From the NCBI GenBank assembly GCA_958295765.1, contig CATQHB010000002.1:1066091-1130090 (forward strand): DNA of 64,000 bases. The letters are read 5' to 3'. Shown piece after piece: positions 23,973-33,276 of the stretch. How positions within the stretch are numbered: the stretch's first letter is position 1; each line of letters begins with the position of its first letter. Both the position numbers and the translations under genes were made by a program. Origin of the DNA: an uncultured Dehalococcoidia bacterium (lineage in GTDB: Bacteria; Chloroflexota; Dehalococcoidia; Lucifugimonadales; UBA3495). The notes beneath the pieces were generated by a model. It saw only the letters and a list, made by a program, of their open reading frames with translations. It ran no database searches and was not told where the DNA came from.

Positions 23973-25025
23973 ATGACATCTTTGGAGACAATGGAAAGAG
24001 CGGCGGTAACTGGCAATGCCGTAACTACTGAGGGGCTGACCCGGCGGTTTGGCCGGGTTATCGCTCTGAATGGTGTGAACTTTACCGTGCCGACTGGCGC
24101 CGTCCTCGGCTTGTTGGGGCCGAACGGTTCGGGTAAAACTACCCTGCTCAGCATCCTGGCCGGGTTTATCACCCCTACCGAGGGGAGCTTTAGCCTGTTG
24201 GGGGAGAGAAGCCACCGGTTGGCCCTGGCCCGCACCGGCGCCCTGATTTCCCGTCCCCTGCTGTGGCCTCACCTATCCTGCCGGGACAACCTGCGCGCCG
24301 TCCAGGGCCTCCTGACCGGCCGGACAGACCAGGAGGAGGTGGAGCGGCTGTTGGGCCTGGTGGGCCTGGCCGGCCCGGCGGCGGAGCGCAAGTTCGGCCA
24401 GTGTTCCACCGGAATGAGGCAGCGCCTAGGCATCGCCGCCGCCCTGCTGGGCGACCCGGAGTTGTTGCTGCTGGATGAGCCGACCAACGGACTGGACCCG
24501 GAGGGTATGTTCGAGGTGCGGGAGTTGATTCGTCAACTGGGCCAGGCGCCGGGCCGTTCCATCATAATGTCCAGCCACCTGCTCAACGAAGTGGAACGCA
24601 CCTGCGACTACTACGCCATTATCCACCGGGGCCGCCTGGTCGCCCAGGGCCGGATTGGCGACGCCCTGGCCGATTCCGCTACCGCTACTTCTGAGCCGGC
24701 CCCGACTGATGCCCCGGCCACCCGCATCGCCACTACCGACAATCCCGCCGCCCGCCGCCACCTGCAAGCGCGGGGTTGGGCCTTGTCCGCCCCGGCCGCC
24801 GGCGCTGGTGGCGATAGTACGGCCCCGCTAGATAGCGATGATACGGCCTTGACCGTCGCCACCGCCCCCGGCGAGGCGTGGAAACTGGCCCGGGATTTGG
24901 CGGAAATCGGCGTATTCCCCACCACGATGTACCCGGCGGCGCGGCGTCCGGCTCACCGGAGCGCGCCGGCGGGAACCCTGGAAGCTACCTACCTGGCGGC
25001 CGTCGGGCCGCCGCCGGAGAACTGA
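23973..25025 (+). CDS. ABC transporter ATP-binding protein (exporter type)
   Basis: A 350-residue ATPase with Walker A GPNGSGKT at residues 49-56, a divergent signature CSTGMRQRL and Walker B LLLLDEPTNGLD. After the usual 220-residue domain it has an extra Ala/Pro/Thr-rich C-terminal part of about 120 residues, as in several ABC-2-type drug or bacitracin exporters. AAGGGA lies before the ATG at 23973. The permease gene starts 3 nt after its stop, so they form an operon. The substrate is unknown. Confidence 0.92.
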   Translation: MTSLETMERAAVTGNAVTTEGLTRRFGRVIALNGVNFTVPTGAVLGLLGPNGSGKTTLLSILAGFITPTEGSFSLLGERSHRLALARTGALISRPLLWPHLSCRDNLRAVQGLLTGRTDQEEVERLLGLVGLAGPAAERKFGQCSTGMRQRLGIAAALLGDPELLLLDEPTNGLDPEGMFEVRELIRQLGQAPGRSIIMSSHLLNEVERTCDYYAIIHRGRLVAQGRIGDALADSATATSEPAPTDAPATRIATTDNPAARRHLQARGWALSAPAAGAGGDSTAPLDSDDTALTVATAPGEAWKLARDLAEIGVFPTTMYPAARRPAHRSAPAGTLEATYLAAVGPPPEN

Positions 25026-25028
25026 CCT

Positions 25029-25841
25029 ATGCCGGAGATTCTCAACATTGTCAACCTGGCCCGCTGGGAATGGTTCCGGCTGCGCCGCCGCACCGCCTTT
25101 CCGGTGCTTTTCGGCCTGGCCCTGCTGGTTCCGGTTGCCGTCCTGGTGGTGGGCGTCATCCTGAACTCCCTGAAATTGGACTTTCTAGGCCCTACGGATG
25201 GTTTGGACGGTGGTTATCTGGAGGTCGGTTACTTCAGCCTGATAGTTGGCAGTCTGGGGACGGTTGCCCCGATGCTGGCGGTGGCGCTGGCGGCCCTGCT
25301 GCACGCCGGCGACTTGCAGGGCGGGCATTGCCGTACCCTGGCCGCCCGGGGCGCGCCCCGCAGCAGCATCCTGTTTGCCAAGCTGCTCACCGCCGCCCTG
25401 CTGCTGCTGGCTTACCACCTGCTGGCCTATGTAATGGCCGGCTTGACCGCCCTGGCCTTTCCACCTAACTTTGACGGTTGGGCTGCCGGCCTGGTGGATA
25501 CGGCCACCGCCTTTCAGAACTCTCTGTTGTATTTGGCATTGGGGGTTGCCCTGTCCCACTGGCGGCAGTCCACCGCCTTTACCGTGGGCGTGGGCATTGC
25601 GCTGATTGCCTTTGAGGCCACCGCCTACCCCATCGCCGGGCTGATTGGGGATGCGCTGCAATGGCCCTTGGCCGAGGTAACCGCCTGGACGCTCCGGGGC
25701 GTGGCCCAGGGTTTGCAGGGAAATAACGAGGTTATCGACCGGGCCTGGTACATACCCATCGTCGCCGGCTACGCCGCCGCCTTGACCGCCGCGGCCCTGG
25801 CCCTGTTCCGCAAATACGACCTGCGTTCCGGCGGCGAGTAG
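25029..25841 (+). CDS. ABC-2-type transporter permease
   Basis: A 270-residue protein with six hydrophobic helices. It begins with the cytoplasmic WEWFRLRRRTAFPVLFGLAL motif common in ABC-2 permeases, and has AALLHAGDLQGGHCRTLAARG in the first loop. It pairs with the ATPase directly upstream. The C-terminal ALALFRKYDLRSGGE end is typical of the family. The probable role is export or membrane maintenance; the cargo is unknown. Confidence 0.85.
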   Translation: MPEILNIVNLARWEWFRLRRRTAFPVLFGLALLVPVAVLVVGVILNSLKLDFLGPTDGLDGGYLEVGYFSLIVGSLGTVAPMLAVALAALLHAGDLQGGHCRTLAARGAPRSSILFAKLLTAALLLLAYHLLAYVMAGLTALAFPPNFDGWAAGLVDTATAFQNSLLYLALGVALSHWRQSTAFTVGVGIALIAFEATAYPIAGLIGDALQWPLAEVTAWTLRGVAQGLQGNNEVIDRAWYIPIVAGYAAALTAAALALFRKYDLRSGGE

Positions 25842-26012
25842 GCGGGGGGAGTATTCTGGCAAACCTACCTTGATTGCCCCGTGTATCCCGATGGCCCCGG
25901 CATAAAACCGAATTGCCGGTTGTTGCGTAATAACATAAGACAGTGTCATCACATTGGGGAATTGAGAAATTGATGGCTATGGGGCCGGTTTGCCCCCGGC
26001 CCCGGCCAATCC

Positions 26013-26150
26013 GGGTAGGGGCGGGTTTCAAACCCGCCCTGGCGCAACGGGAAACATCGTTGATGCCCGGAGCTACTCTCATCCGTCGTTTCCGTCACGC
26101 ACCGGCATAATGGTGAGGCAGGGCGGGTTACAAACCCGCCCCTACCGGTG
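26013..26150. repeat. R1 composite inverted-repeat element (subtype C)
   Basis: Facing R1 units lie at about 26015-26042 and 26120-26147. The spacer (GCGCAACGGGAAACATCG and beyond) differs from subtypes A and B. The rest of the gap from 25842 to 26324 shows no gene. Confidence 0.8.
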
Positions 26151-26324
26151 CATAAATATGGTTGGGTTGAAATGCCGGCCCCGTGGGGAATACCCTGAGC
26201 CAAGCCAGATTGACATTGCCTAGCTGCCCAAGTATCATCCAATAAGCCGTCAACAAGCCGTACCACTAGAGTTGGCAAACCCTTCCCCAACCTAATCGGC
26301 GCACATTGTTAAGCGCAGGCAGGA

Positions 26325-27431
26325 ATGGATAAACTTCGCGCCTTGGGGCGCATCCTGGTCAGTTGGTACATCGCGGGGCCGGTGCTGGCCGTGGCGGGTA
26401 TCGTCATTGGCTACGCCCTGTTCTTTAACGCCTTTCCCGGCAAGCCCAAGATTGGCGTTATCGATATACCCTTTACCGGCTTGAACGAGGACGCCGCCGC
26501 CATTATCACCGCCTACCTGGAATACTGCCGCCGCAACCCGGAAATCAAGGGCGTGGTCATCAAACTTTCCTCTCCCGGCGGGGGCGCGTCGCCCAGCGAA
26601 CAGCTTTACATTGAGACCCGCCGCCTCCGAGAGGAAAAGCCGGTAGTCCTGGTGATGAACGGCATCGTAGCCAGTGGCGGTTATATGATGGCTATGGGCG
26701 CCAGTCATAGCTACGTCAAAACCTCCTCTCTTATTGGCAATATCGGCGTTGTTGCCGGCGCCGGGACAATTCTGCCGCCCCGGTTCTCGGAAACGGTTAC
26801 CTTCACCGGCCCCTACAAGCTGACCGGCGTTTCCCGTCGGGATTGGATTGCCTCGATGGACCGGCTCAAGGCGGCCTTTGTTGAGATGGTGGTTCAGGAG
26901 CGGGGCGACAAGCTGAAAATCACCCCGGAGGAACTGGCCGACGGCCGGCTTTATTCCGGTATGGAAGGGGTGGCCCTGGGCCTGGCCGACGAGGTGGGCA
27001 GCGACGCCCAGGCTTACGACAAGGCCGCCGAACTGGCCGGCATCTCCAACTATGACCTGGTGAACGTCAACATCGAGGTCAACCGGATGTTTGTTCAGCA
27101 ACTGCGCCGGATCTACTCGGCCAGCGGCGAAGGGGATACTCCCCTCACCGAAGCTGATCTGCGACTGCTCAGGATTTTGACCAGCCGCCAATCATCCCCG
27201 GCGCCCCAACTCCCCGATGATTTGCTCATTGACGCTGCCGGGGCGCTAGAGGGCAGTGATGCAACGGGCGCGGCAACGGCGGATGACGCCGGCCCGGTTA
27301 ATCTGGAGGCCCTGAAACGGCCCCTGGAACACGGCGTTATCGGCGTGCCGCCGCAGGAAGCGTTCCCGGACTTTCCCGTGGAAATAAATCAGCCCCAGTT
27401 CTACTATCTATATGTTGGAGCCACCCCCTAG
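26325..27431 (+). CDS. Membrane-bound signal peptide peptidase-like serine protease (S49, SppA family)
   Basis: A 368-residue protein with an N-terminal membrane helix (residues about 15-37). The S49 core includes VVIKLSSPGGGASPSEQLY, the nucleophile Ser117 in NGIVASGGYMMAMGA, and TSSLIGNIGVV. A likely general-base lysine lies in the following YKLTGVSRRDW to ERGDKLK segment. It would cleave remnant signal peptides or membrane proteins on the outer face of the membrane. Its stop overlaps the next gene's GTG by one base. An acidic C-terminal tail of about 90 residues follows the usual domain. Confidence 0.88.
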   Translation: MDKLRALGRILVSWYIAGPVLAVAGIVIGYALFFNAFPGKPKIGVIDIPFTGLNEDAAAIITAYLEYCRRNPEIKGVVIKLSSPGGGASPSEQLYIETRRLREEKPVVLVMNGIVASGGYMMAMGASHSYVKTSSLIGNIGVVAGAGTILPPRFSETVTFTGPYKLTGVSRRDWIASMDRLKAAFVEMVVQERGDKLKITPEELADGRLYSGMEGVALGLADEVGSDAQAYDKAAELAGISNYDLVNVNIEVNRMFVQQLRRIYSASGEGDTPLTEADLRLLRILTSRQSSPAPQLPDDLLIDAAGALEGSDATGAATADDAGPVNLEALKRPLEHGVIGVPPQEAFPDFPVEINQPQFYYLYVGATP

Positions 27432-28714
27432 TGTGGAAACTTCTCCTCCTTCCCGCCTGTGCCGTTGCCTTTTTTCTGGCAGCGTACTTTTTCTTTTACC
27501 AGGGCGGTTACACCCCGCCCGACTCGCCGGACATTGCCTTTGCCGAATTGACCACGATTCCCGCCCGCCCGGTGGACTTTACCGACCAGCCGGTCTTTTC
27601 CGGCAACCCCATTGGCGCCACGGCCCGGGGCATCCTGCTGGTTGACACCGCCCACCGCAACGCCTTTACCCGCCAGGAAATTGTTACCCTGCTGTCCCGG
27701 GTGTCCGACCGGGGCTACGCCGTCGAGTTTATGGACGATGCCGGCCCAACTCAAATGGAGGAAAAGCTCCGGCAGGCCGACGCCTTTATGGTCATTTCTC
27801 CCCTTGAGTCCTACCAGCGGGACGAGGCCGACCTGGTGGTGGATTTCGTAGCCCAGGGGGGCAAGCTGCTGCTCATCGCCGACCCCGGCCGCCCCAACCA
27901 GTTGAACGGCCTCTCCGAAAGGGTGGGCATATCCTTCCAGCCTGACTACCTGTATAACCTGGCGGAGTACGATACCAACTTCCGGGAGTTCTTTGTCCGG
28001 GACTTTCAGGCCGATGCCATCACTTCCGGCATTGGTGAACTGGCCTTTTACTATGCCGGTTCCATTGAATCGGCCGGGCCGGGGCTGGCCCTGACCGACG
28101 GGAACACCTATTCCAGCATTGCGGAGCGGGTGATTCCCCGTTCCCCGCTGAGCATTGGCGCCCACCGCAACGTCCTGGCCGTCCATGACCTGACCTTTAT
28201 GATTCCGCCCTACAACTCGGTGCGGGACAATGACCGGCTGGTTGCCAACATCGCCGACTTTCTGACCGAAAGTGAACGACAATACCGGCTGACCGATTTC
28301 CCCCGCTTTCTTGATGGCCCGGTGGACATCCTGTTGGGGCAGCCCGACTTGTTTGACCAGGGCACCCGACTGAAGCAGGCGCTGGGCGCGCAGGGGTTAT
28401 CCGCAGATTTGCAGGGCGTGGAGAACGGGAGCCGGGATCTGGTTTTCCTGGGCTTGTATGAGGATTCCGCCGCCGTGGCCCGCTATCTGGCTTCGGCCGG
28501 CGTCCGTATCGGGGATACCCTCACCGCCCCCTTTACTCCGGGCATAGCTTTGGAAGGCACGTCGGTCATTCTGCTCCACCGCTCCGGCGACCGGGACGTG
28601 CTGCTCATCCTGGCCGACACGCCCGACGGCCTGGGCGAAATGGTGAATCAATTGGAGACCGGGAAGTTCCGAAACGGACTGGCCGATGACTTTGCAGGGG
28701 TGTATAAGTACTGA
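27431..28714 (+). CDS. Membrane-anchored DUF4350-like protein
   Basis: A 427-residue protein with an N-terminal membrane anchor (LLLLPACAVAFFLAAYFFFY). It has a large extracytoplasmic region with GATARGILLVDTAHRNAFTR, GYAVEFMDDAG and GGKLLLIADPG. These resemble the DUF4350 / GATase-like fold found in cell-surface operons. It starts with GTG at 27431, overlapping the protease stop, and its own stop directly abuts the lipoprotein ATG at 28715. The arrangement implies that the three products act together at the cell surface. The function is unknown. Confidence 0.65.
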   Translation: MWKLLLLPACAVAFFLAAYFFFYQGGYTPPDSPDIAFAELTTIPARPVDFTDQPVFSGNPIGATARGILLVDTAHRNAFTRQEIVTLLSRVSDRGYAVEFMDDAGPTQMEEKLRQADAFMVISPLESYQRDEADLVVDFVAQGGKLLLIADPGRPNQLNGLSERVGISFQPDYLYNLAEYDTNFREFFVRDFQADAITSGIGELAFYYAGSIESAGPGLALTDGNTYSSIAERVIPRSPLSIGAHRNVLAVHDLTFMIPPYNSVRDNDRLVANIADFLTESERQYRLTDFPRFLDGPVDILLGQPDLFDQGTRLKQALGAQGLSADLQGVENGSRDLVFLGLYEDSAAVARYLASAGVRIGDTLTAPFTPGIALEGTSVILLHRSGDRDVLLILADTPDGLGEMVNQLETGKFRNGLADDFAGVYKY

Positions 28715-30301
28715 ATGAAGATAAAGCTGGGCGCCTACCTCGCTCCGGTAGCGGCAACACTTTTGCTATTCCTGGTGGCCTGTACCTCGGCAGCCCCAAC
28801 GGACTCTAATGCCGGGGAGAGCCGGGCCGCCGCAGACCCGGCCGCCGGGGCCGCCGCCGCCAGTTCCCGGCCGGCCGCGATTGACCGGGAAACGCTGGCG
28901 GCCTTCGCTGCTGACCAGCAGGCCATCAACGCGGAGTGGGACAAGTTTCACGCCGACTTTGATACCTGGCGGGCCGGCTTGACCTCCTGCGACCGGGACG
29001 CGGCGCTGACCGCCGCCCGCGAGTTCTCTGGTGACTTCAACGCCATTGCCCAACAGGCCCGGGACCTGCCCGGCACCGGCATCACCCGCAAGCTGGCCTA
29101 CGATGCGATCCATGCCGCCGCCGTGGAGGAAGCAGCCCTGCGCCAGCTGTGGGATAACTGGCAGCCCGGCAGCGTCAACCTGCTGGACGAGCGCAACGCC
29201 GCCGCTATTATGTTGCGCGAGACGGCTGACCGCCTGGATGAGTTGGGTGAACTGGACAAGCCGGAAGAGCGGGCGGCGGCGGAGAACTTTGCCCAAGCCT
29301 TTGCCCCGATTGACGCCGACTGGAAAGCCTTTCACGATCGCTATGACGCCTTGCGCCAGGAGCAGGCCGAGCTTTTCCCCGCTGAAGTAATACCGCGCCT
29401 GGAAACCCTGCTCAATGATTTCGACCTGATTATTGAGGCGTCGGATAAATTGCCCGACGCCGACGCCACCGAGGACATAGCCCAGGCCCTGGCCGAAGCC
29501 GCCGATAGGGAGCAGGATGCCCTGCTTGGCCTGCTCGAAGCCTTCAACGACCTGGCCGCCGCCGCTGCCGCCGAAGCTGAGGCTCAAACTCAAGCTGTTG
29601 CTGAGGCAACCGAATCCACTAATGGGCTGCCCGATTTCGGTCAGATTGAGGAAATGGAAAAGGAGGCCGCGGCCATTGATGACGGGGCGCCGGCAGATTC
29701 GGAAGGACGGGGAGACGATGCTCCGGCAGAACCGCCGCCTCCGGAACCGGTAGCCGAACCGGAACCGGAGCCGGAACCGGTGCCGTTGGATAATTCCCAC
29801 CTTTTCCAGGATATGGACGGGGAGGTGGAGAACAGCGACGCAGTCCGCAAAGACGCTCGCCTCGACCTGGAAAACCTGATTGAGAAAATCAGCGAAGAAG
29901 ACCTGGCCGCCTTGGACGATTTCGAGGAAGCCCTGACCGATTTGCGGCAAAACTGGGACGCTTTCCACCAGGACTATGATGACTGGATTAGCGCCGAGGG
30001 CGGTTGCGACCGCGCCGCCGCGACCCAGGCTCTGGCCGGGTTCAATCAACGCTTTAACGAATTGGGCGCCCAGGTTCGCGGGCTGTCTCAAGCCGCCGCC
30101 CTGCGCCCCAGTTCCGACCTGCTGGTGGAAGCCCTGGCGGGAGAAGCGGCGGCCCTGCGCAGCCTGCACAACCTCTGGCGCCCCTTTGAGACCGACCTTT
30201 ACCGGGACTTGGACCAGCAAAGGGTCAACGCCGACAACCTGCGCCGTCTAGCCGACCGCCGCACCCAGGAAGTAATGGAGCGGTTCGGGGCCACGCCGTA
30301 G
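28715..30301 (+). CDS. Lipoprotein with three related helical repeats
   Basis: A 528-residue protein with a lipoprotein signal (LLLFLVACTSAAP, lipobox LVAC with the lipidated Cys near residue 23). It contains two clearly similar blocks near residues 68-165 and 405-505. Both read NxxWDxFHxDxDxW, then C-D-R and LRxLWxxW/LRSLHNLW. A third, weaker block (DADWKAFHDRYDALR) lies near residues 190-275. An acidic Pro/Glu linker (PEPVAEPEPEPEPV) near residue 345 separates the last block. It is probably a surface-exposed helical-bundle protein. The function is not known. It is the last gene of the protease operon. Confidence 0.7.
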   Translation: MKIKLGAYLAPVAATLLLFLVACTSAAPTDSNAGESRAAADPAAGAAAASSRPAAIDRETLAAFAADQQAINAEWDKFHADFDTWRAGLTSCDRDAALTAAREFSGDFNAIAQQARDLPGTGITRKLAYDAIHAAAVEEAALRQLWDNWQPGSVNLLDERNAAAIMLRETADRLDELGELDKPEERAAAENFAQAFAPIDADWKAFHDRYDALRQEQAELFPAEVIPRLETLLNDFDLIIEASDKLPDADATEDIAQALAEAADREQDALLGLLEAFNDLAAAAAAEAEAQTQAVAEATESTNGLPDFGQIEEMEKEAAAIDDGAPADSEGRGDDAPAEPPPPEPVAEPEPEPEPVPLDNSHLFQDMDGEVENSDAVRKDARLDLENLIEKISEEDLAALDDFEEALTDLRQNWDAFHQDYDDWISAEGGCDRAAATQALAGFNQRFNELGAQVRGLSQAAALRPSSDLLVEALAGEAAALRSLHNLWRPFETDLYRDLDQQRVNADNLRRLADRRTQEVMERFGATP

Positions 30302-30339
30302 GGGTGTAGAGTTACCTCATTTTCAACGCTTGTTGGCAT

Positions 30340-30520
30340 TGCCATTTTCCCGGCGTAGGGGCGGGTTTGTAACCCGCCCAGCCCGCAACGGCAAGTTAGG
30401 CTCGGAGAACCGCTGCCGCCCTGGCTGAACTGTCCTTACACCGGAACGTGGGCGGGTTACAAACCCGCCCCTACCGGCCAACGAAGCGCGGCGGGAAGGG
30501 ATGTCAACAATGTTGGGGAT
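30340..30520. repeat. R1 composite inverted-repeat element (subtype A)
   Basis: Facing R1 units lie at about 30355-30380 and 30448-30475. The spacer, with CAACGGCAAGTTAGGCTCGG and CTTACACCGGAACGTG, is nearly the same as at 20.9 kb. Confidence 0.85.
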
Positions 30521-30609
30521 GTCGCTTATTCCAAAGCCGTCCGGGAGCTATGCCATCAACCCCGGAAAGACCGCAACCAGAACCGCTTAACTCCGGGTAG
30601 GGGCAAAAT

Positions 30610-30835
30610 GGTTCGACAAGCTCACCATGAGCGGATTGTTGACCGTGCCGCTCATCCTGAGCTTGCCGAAGGACGAACTGAAAGAGGAATCGCCGGATAG
30701 GGCGAAGTGGTTCGACAAGCTCACCATGAGCGGATTGTTGACCGCTCCGCTCATCCTGAGCCTGTCGAAGGACGGACTGAAAGAGGAATCGCCGGATAGG
30801 GCAAAGTGGTTCGACAAGCTCACCGTGAGCGGATT
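30610..30835. repeat. R3 tandem repeat with a period of about 99 bp
   Basis: Units beginning GGTTCGACAAGCTCACCATG at about 30610, 30709 and 30809 alternate with the inverse arm CGCTCATCCTGAGC. The unit-to-unit spacer, with AAAGAGGAATCGCCGGATAG, is conserved. No gene is seen. Confidence 0.85.
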
Positions 30836-30859
30836 GCGGGCTTGGCGCCAAGCCCCGGC

Positions 30860-31942
30860 TTAAACCCCGGTTATGACCCGTTCACACAACTCCGCCCCTT
30901 GCAGCACTTCGGGGATTACCGCCGTTTCCTCTTTGGTGTGGAAGGAGCGGACGCCGATGCCCACCGGCAGGGCGGCGATGCCATGCTCAAAGAACACATT
31001 GGCATCGGAGCCGCCGCCGCTTCCTTCCAGTTGCGGCTCCAGCCCCAGCCCGGCCAGGGCCTGCGCCAGCATCGCCACCGTCGGGTGTTCGGCGTCAACC
31101 CGGTAGGTCTGGTAGCTGTTGGTAATGTCCAGGGACAGCCGGGCCTCCGGATACATCGCCGCCACCTGGTCAAAGACCTGCCGGAACTCCCCGGTATAAT
31201 GCTCCAGCTTTTCCCGGCTGCGGCTGCGTATTTCTCCGTCCAGGAAAGCCCGCTCCGGGATGATGTTGCGCTTCAGGCCACCCTCCAGGTAACCGATGTT
31301 GGCCGTAGTTTCCGCGTCGATGCGGCCCAGGGGCAGGCGGGTCAGAATGTGGCCGGCGATAACCAGGGCGGAAATGCCCTTTTCCGGCTCCACGCCGGCG
31401 TGGGAGGCCCGCCCCCGGATTTCCGCCTTGACCACGTTCTGCGACGGAGCGGCCACCGTCAGGCGGTTCACCTGGCCCTCGCCGTCAAACACCACCCCCC
31501 GTTTGGCGCTAATCCGGTCAAAGTCCAGGTGGTGCGCCCCCACCAGCCCGCCCTCCTCGGCCCGGGTGAACACCACCTCGACGGGCCGGTGGGCCGCCCC
31601 GGACTCCTGCACCGAAGTCAGCGCCTCCAGGACAATCGCCACGCCAGCCTTGCAATCCCCGCCCAGGATGGTAGTCCCGTCGGAGCGCAACAGGTCGCCG
31701 TCCAACTGGGGCCGGATGCCCCGTCCCGGCTCCACCGTATCCAGATGGGCCGAAAGGATTACCGGCTCCCCGGCGCCGTCCAGCTTGGCGATGACGTTGT
31801 TGAAGGAATCGTGTTCCACCCGGAAACCCAGGGCCTGGAGCCGGGAAGTTACCTCCCGGTCCATTGCATCCTCCTCCCCGGTGGGGCTGTCGATGCGGAT
31901 TAAGTCCATCAAGGCGCTTACCAGTCGTTCGCGGTTAGCCAC
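30860..31942 (-). CDS. M20-family metallopeptidase (PepT-like)
   Basis: About 360 residues with dinuclear-zinc M20 motifs. They are LSAHLDTVEPG (His and Asp), LGGDCKAGVAIVLEAL (bridging Asp), FTRAEEGGLVGAHHLD (catalytic and ligand Glu), GRASHAGVEPEKGISA (dimerisation domain) and a late SFHTKEE. The open frame begins with ATG at 31960, but AGGAGGGCAGCC falls inside its first codons. GTG at 31942 (VANRERLVSALMDLIRIDSP) is therefore the better start. It probably removes N-terminal residues from small peptides in the cytoplasm. Confidence 0.9.
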   Translation of the reverse strand: MANRERLVSALMDLIRIDSPTGEEDAMDREVTSRLQALGFRVEHDSFNNVIAKLDGAGEPVILSAHLDTVEPGRGIRPQLDGDLLRSDGTTILGGDCKAGVAIVLEALTSVQESGAAHRPVEVVFTRAEEGGLVGAHHLDFDRISAKRGVVFDGEGQVNRLTVAAPSQNVVKAEIRGRASHAGVEPEKGISALVIAGHILTRLPLGRIDAETTANIGYLEGGLKRNIIPERAFLDGEIRSRSREKLEHYTGEFRQVFDQVAAMYPEARLSLDITNSYQTYRVDAEHPTVAMLAQALAGLGLEPQLEGSGGGSDANVFFEHGIAALPVGIGVRSFHTKEETAVIPEVLQGAELCERVITGV

Positions 31943-32089
31943 GGCTGCCCTCCTGTTCATATCGGCCGGTTTATTCCGGTTGGCGGCGGTTGCTTATTAA
32001 AGGCAATTGCGGTTTGATTGCCCCGCATTATACAACAGAGCCGGGGCAATGGCTTCATACCGCTCACCCTGAGCTGGGCAAGTGCATCA

Positions 32090-32310
32090 TAAACCCGTCG
32101 TTCCGGCGAAAGCCGGAATCCAGAACCTTCTGTAGCCGGCTCGCTCTTTTCCGGGGGATTTCCTGGATTCCGGCTTTCGCCAGAACGACGGTTGCACGGG
32201 TTGCCGTGGTTAAAACGCGATTGCCCCGCTCACCTTGAGCTTGTCGAAGGGTGGAAATTGGATGGTTCGACAGGCTCACCATGAGCGGCGCCAAGCTCAC
32301 CATGAGCGGC
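32090..32310. repeat. R2 inverted element followed by R3 units
   Basis: An R2 inverted pair of about 105 bp (32095-32200) is followed by R3 arms at 32229 and 32263. A short partial duplicate (AAGCTCACCATGAGCGGCG) comes next. The remainder to 32400 contains only a small hairpin (TCTCT/AGAGA). Confidence 0.85.
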
Positions 32311-32414
32311 GTTTAGATGTGAGGGGTGTAGGTATGAGGGGGGTAGATTGTCATTCCCGTATCAATAAAACATGATTTCTCTGGCAATAGAGAGACATAC
32401 ATCCCTCCGGTGTA

Positions 32415-32420
32415 TATACT
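32415..32420 (+). promoter_or_regulatory. Probable -10 element of the moaD-moaE operon
   Basis: TATACT lies 28 nt before the moaD start codon. A GGGGGGAG ribosome-binding site stands between them. No convincing -35 is visible. Confidence 0.5.
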
Positions 32421-32448
32421 GGTAAGAAATCGGGGGGAGCGAAGCAGT

Positions 32449-32694
32449 ATGCAGCTATCCGTCAGGTTCTTTGCCCTGTATCGTGAGCGGGCCGGCTGTG
32501 GCCTGGCGTCGGTGGAAGTATCCGACGGGGCTACGGTGGCCGACTTGGTCGGCGCCGTCCGGCAGCGGTTCCCCCGCCTGGCGCCGCCCGAAGTGCAGAT
32601 AGTAGTGGCGGTTAATCAGGAGTACGCCGAGCCGGATACCGTGCTGCGCGAGGGAGATGAAATCTGCCTGATTCCGCCGGTTAGCGGCGGGTAA
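32449..32694 (+). CDS. moaD: MoaD/ThiS-family sulfur carrier (molybdopterin synthase small subunit)
   Basis: From the ATG at 32449 this is an 81-residue ubiquitin-fold protein (MQLSVRFFALYRERAGCG). It ends in the diagnostic double glycine (IPPVSGG), which is thiocarboxylated to carry sulfur. MoaE follows on the same strand. Together they convert precursor Z (cPMP) to molybdopterin. The open frame extends upstream to 32410, but the ribosome-binding site supports the shorter start. Confidence 0.93.
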   Translation: MQLSVRFFALYRERAGCGLASVEVSDGATVADLVGAVRQRFPRLAPPEVQIVVAVNQEYAEPDTVLREGDEICLIPPVSGG

Positions 32695-32802
32695 GCGTCG
32701 GCGGAACTGGCGGCCCGTTTCTTGACGGAAAAGCTAATCATTGGGTAGTATCGGGATGATTGAAGAACACTATACGCGCCGGGCCTCGGCGCAAGGAACG
32801 CT

Positions 32803-33258
32803 ATGATTGAAATTACTCACCAACCCCTGAACCCGGAGGAAATTACCGACCGGGTGCGCCGGGACGCTAACGGCGCAGTAGTTACCTTCCTCGGCACTAC
32901 CCGCGACTTCTCCGAGGGTAAGCGGGTGATACACCTGGAATACGAAGCCTACGAGGATATGGCCTACAAGAAGCTGGAGGAGATTCGGCAGGAGTTGCGG
33001 GTCGAGTTCGGCGTGGAGGACGTGGCTATTGCCCATCGCATCGGCCCGGTGGACATCGGACACATCAGCCTGGTCGTGGCGGTGGCCTCGCCCCACCGCA
33101 AGGAAGCCTTCCTCGCCTGCCACGAAGCGGTCAACCGCCTGAAGCAAATCGTCCCCATCTGGAAAAAAGAGGTCTTTGAGGGCGGCGCCCATTGGGTAGC
33201 CTGCGAAGACCACGAGTTCGCCGCCAGGGAGTCCGGCCTCCAACCCGCCGACGGATAA
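32803..33258 (+). CDS. moaE: Molybdopterin synthase catalytic subunit
   Basis: A 151-residue MoaE. It has GAVVTFLGTTRDFSEGKRV at the N-terminus, YEAYEDMAYKKLEEI, HRIGPVDIGHISLVVAVASP, and the catalytic lysine region LKQIVPIWKKEVFEGGAHW. It inserts the dithiolene sulfurs from MoaD into cPMP. It starts 108 nt after moaD, with AAGGAACGCT upstream. A plausible further promoter-like TAGTATCGGGATGA lies between. The last ten or so residues extend beyond the usual end. Confidence 0.95.
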   Translation: MIEITHQPLNPEEITDRVRRDANGAVVTFLGTTRDFSEGKRVIHLEYEAYEDMAYKKLEEIRQELRVEFGVEDVAIAHRIGPVDIGHISLVVAVASPHRKEAFLACHEAVNRLKQIVPIWKKEVFEGGAHWVACEDHEFAARESGLQPADG

Positions 33259-33276
33259 CCGGGCCGGGAGGGGAAT

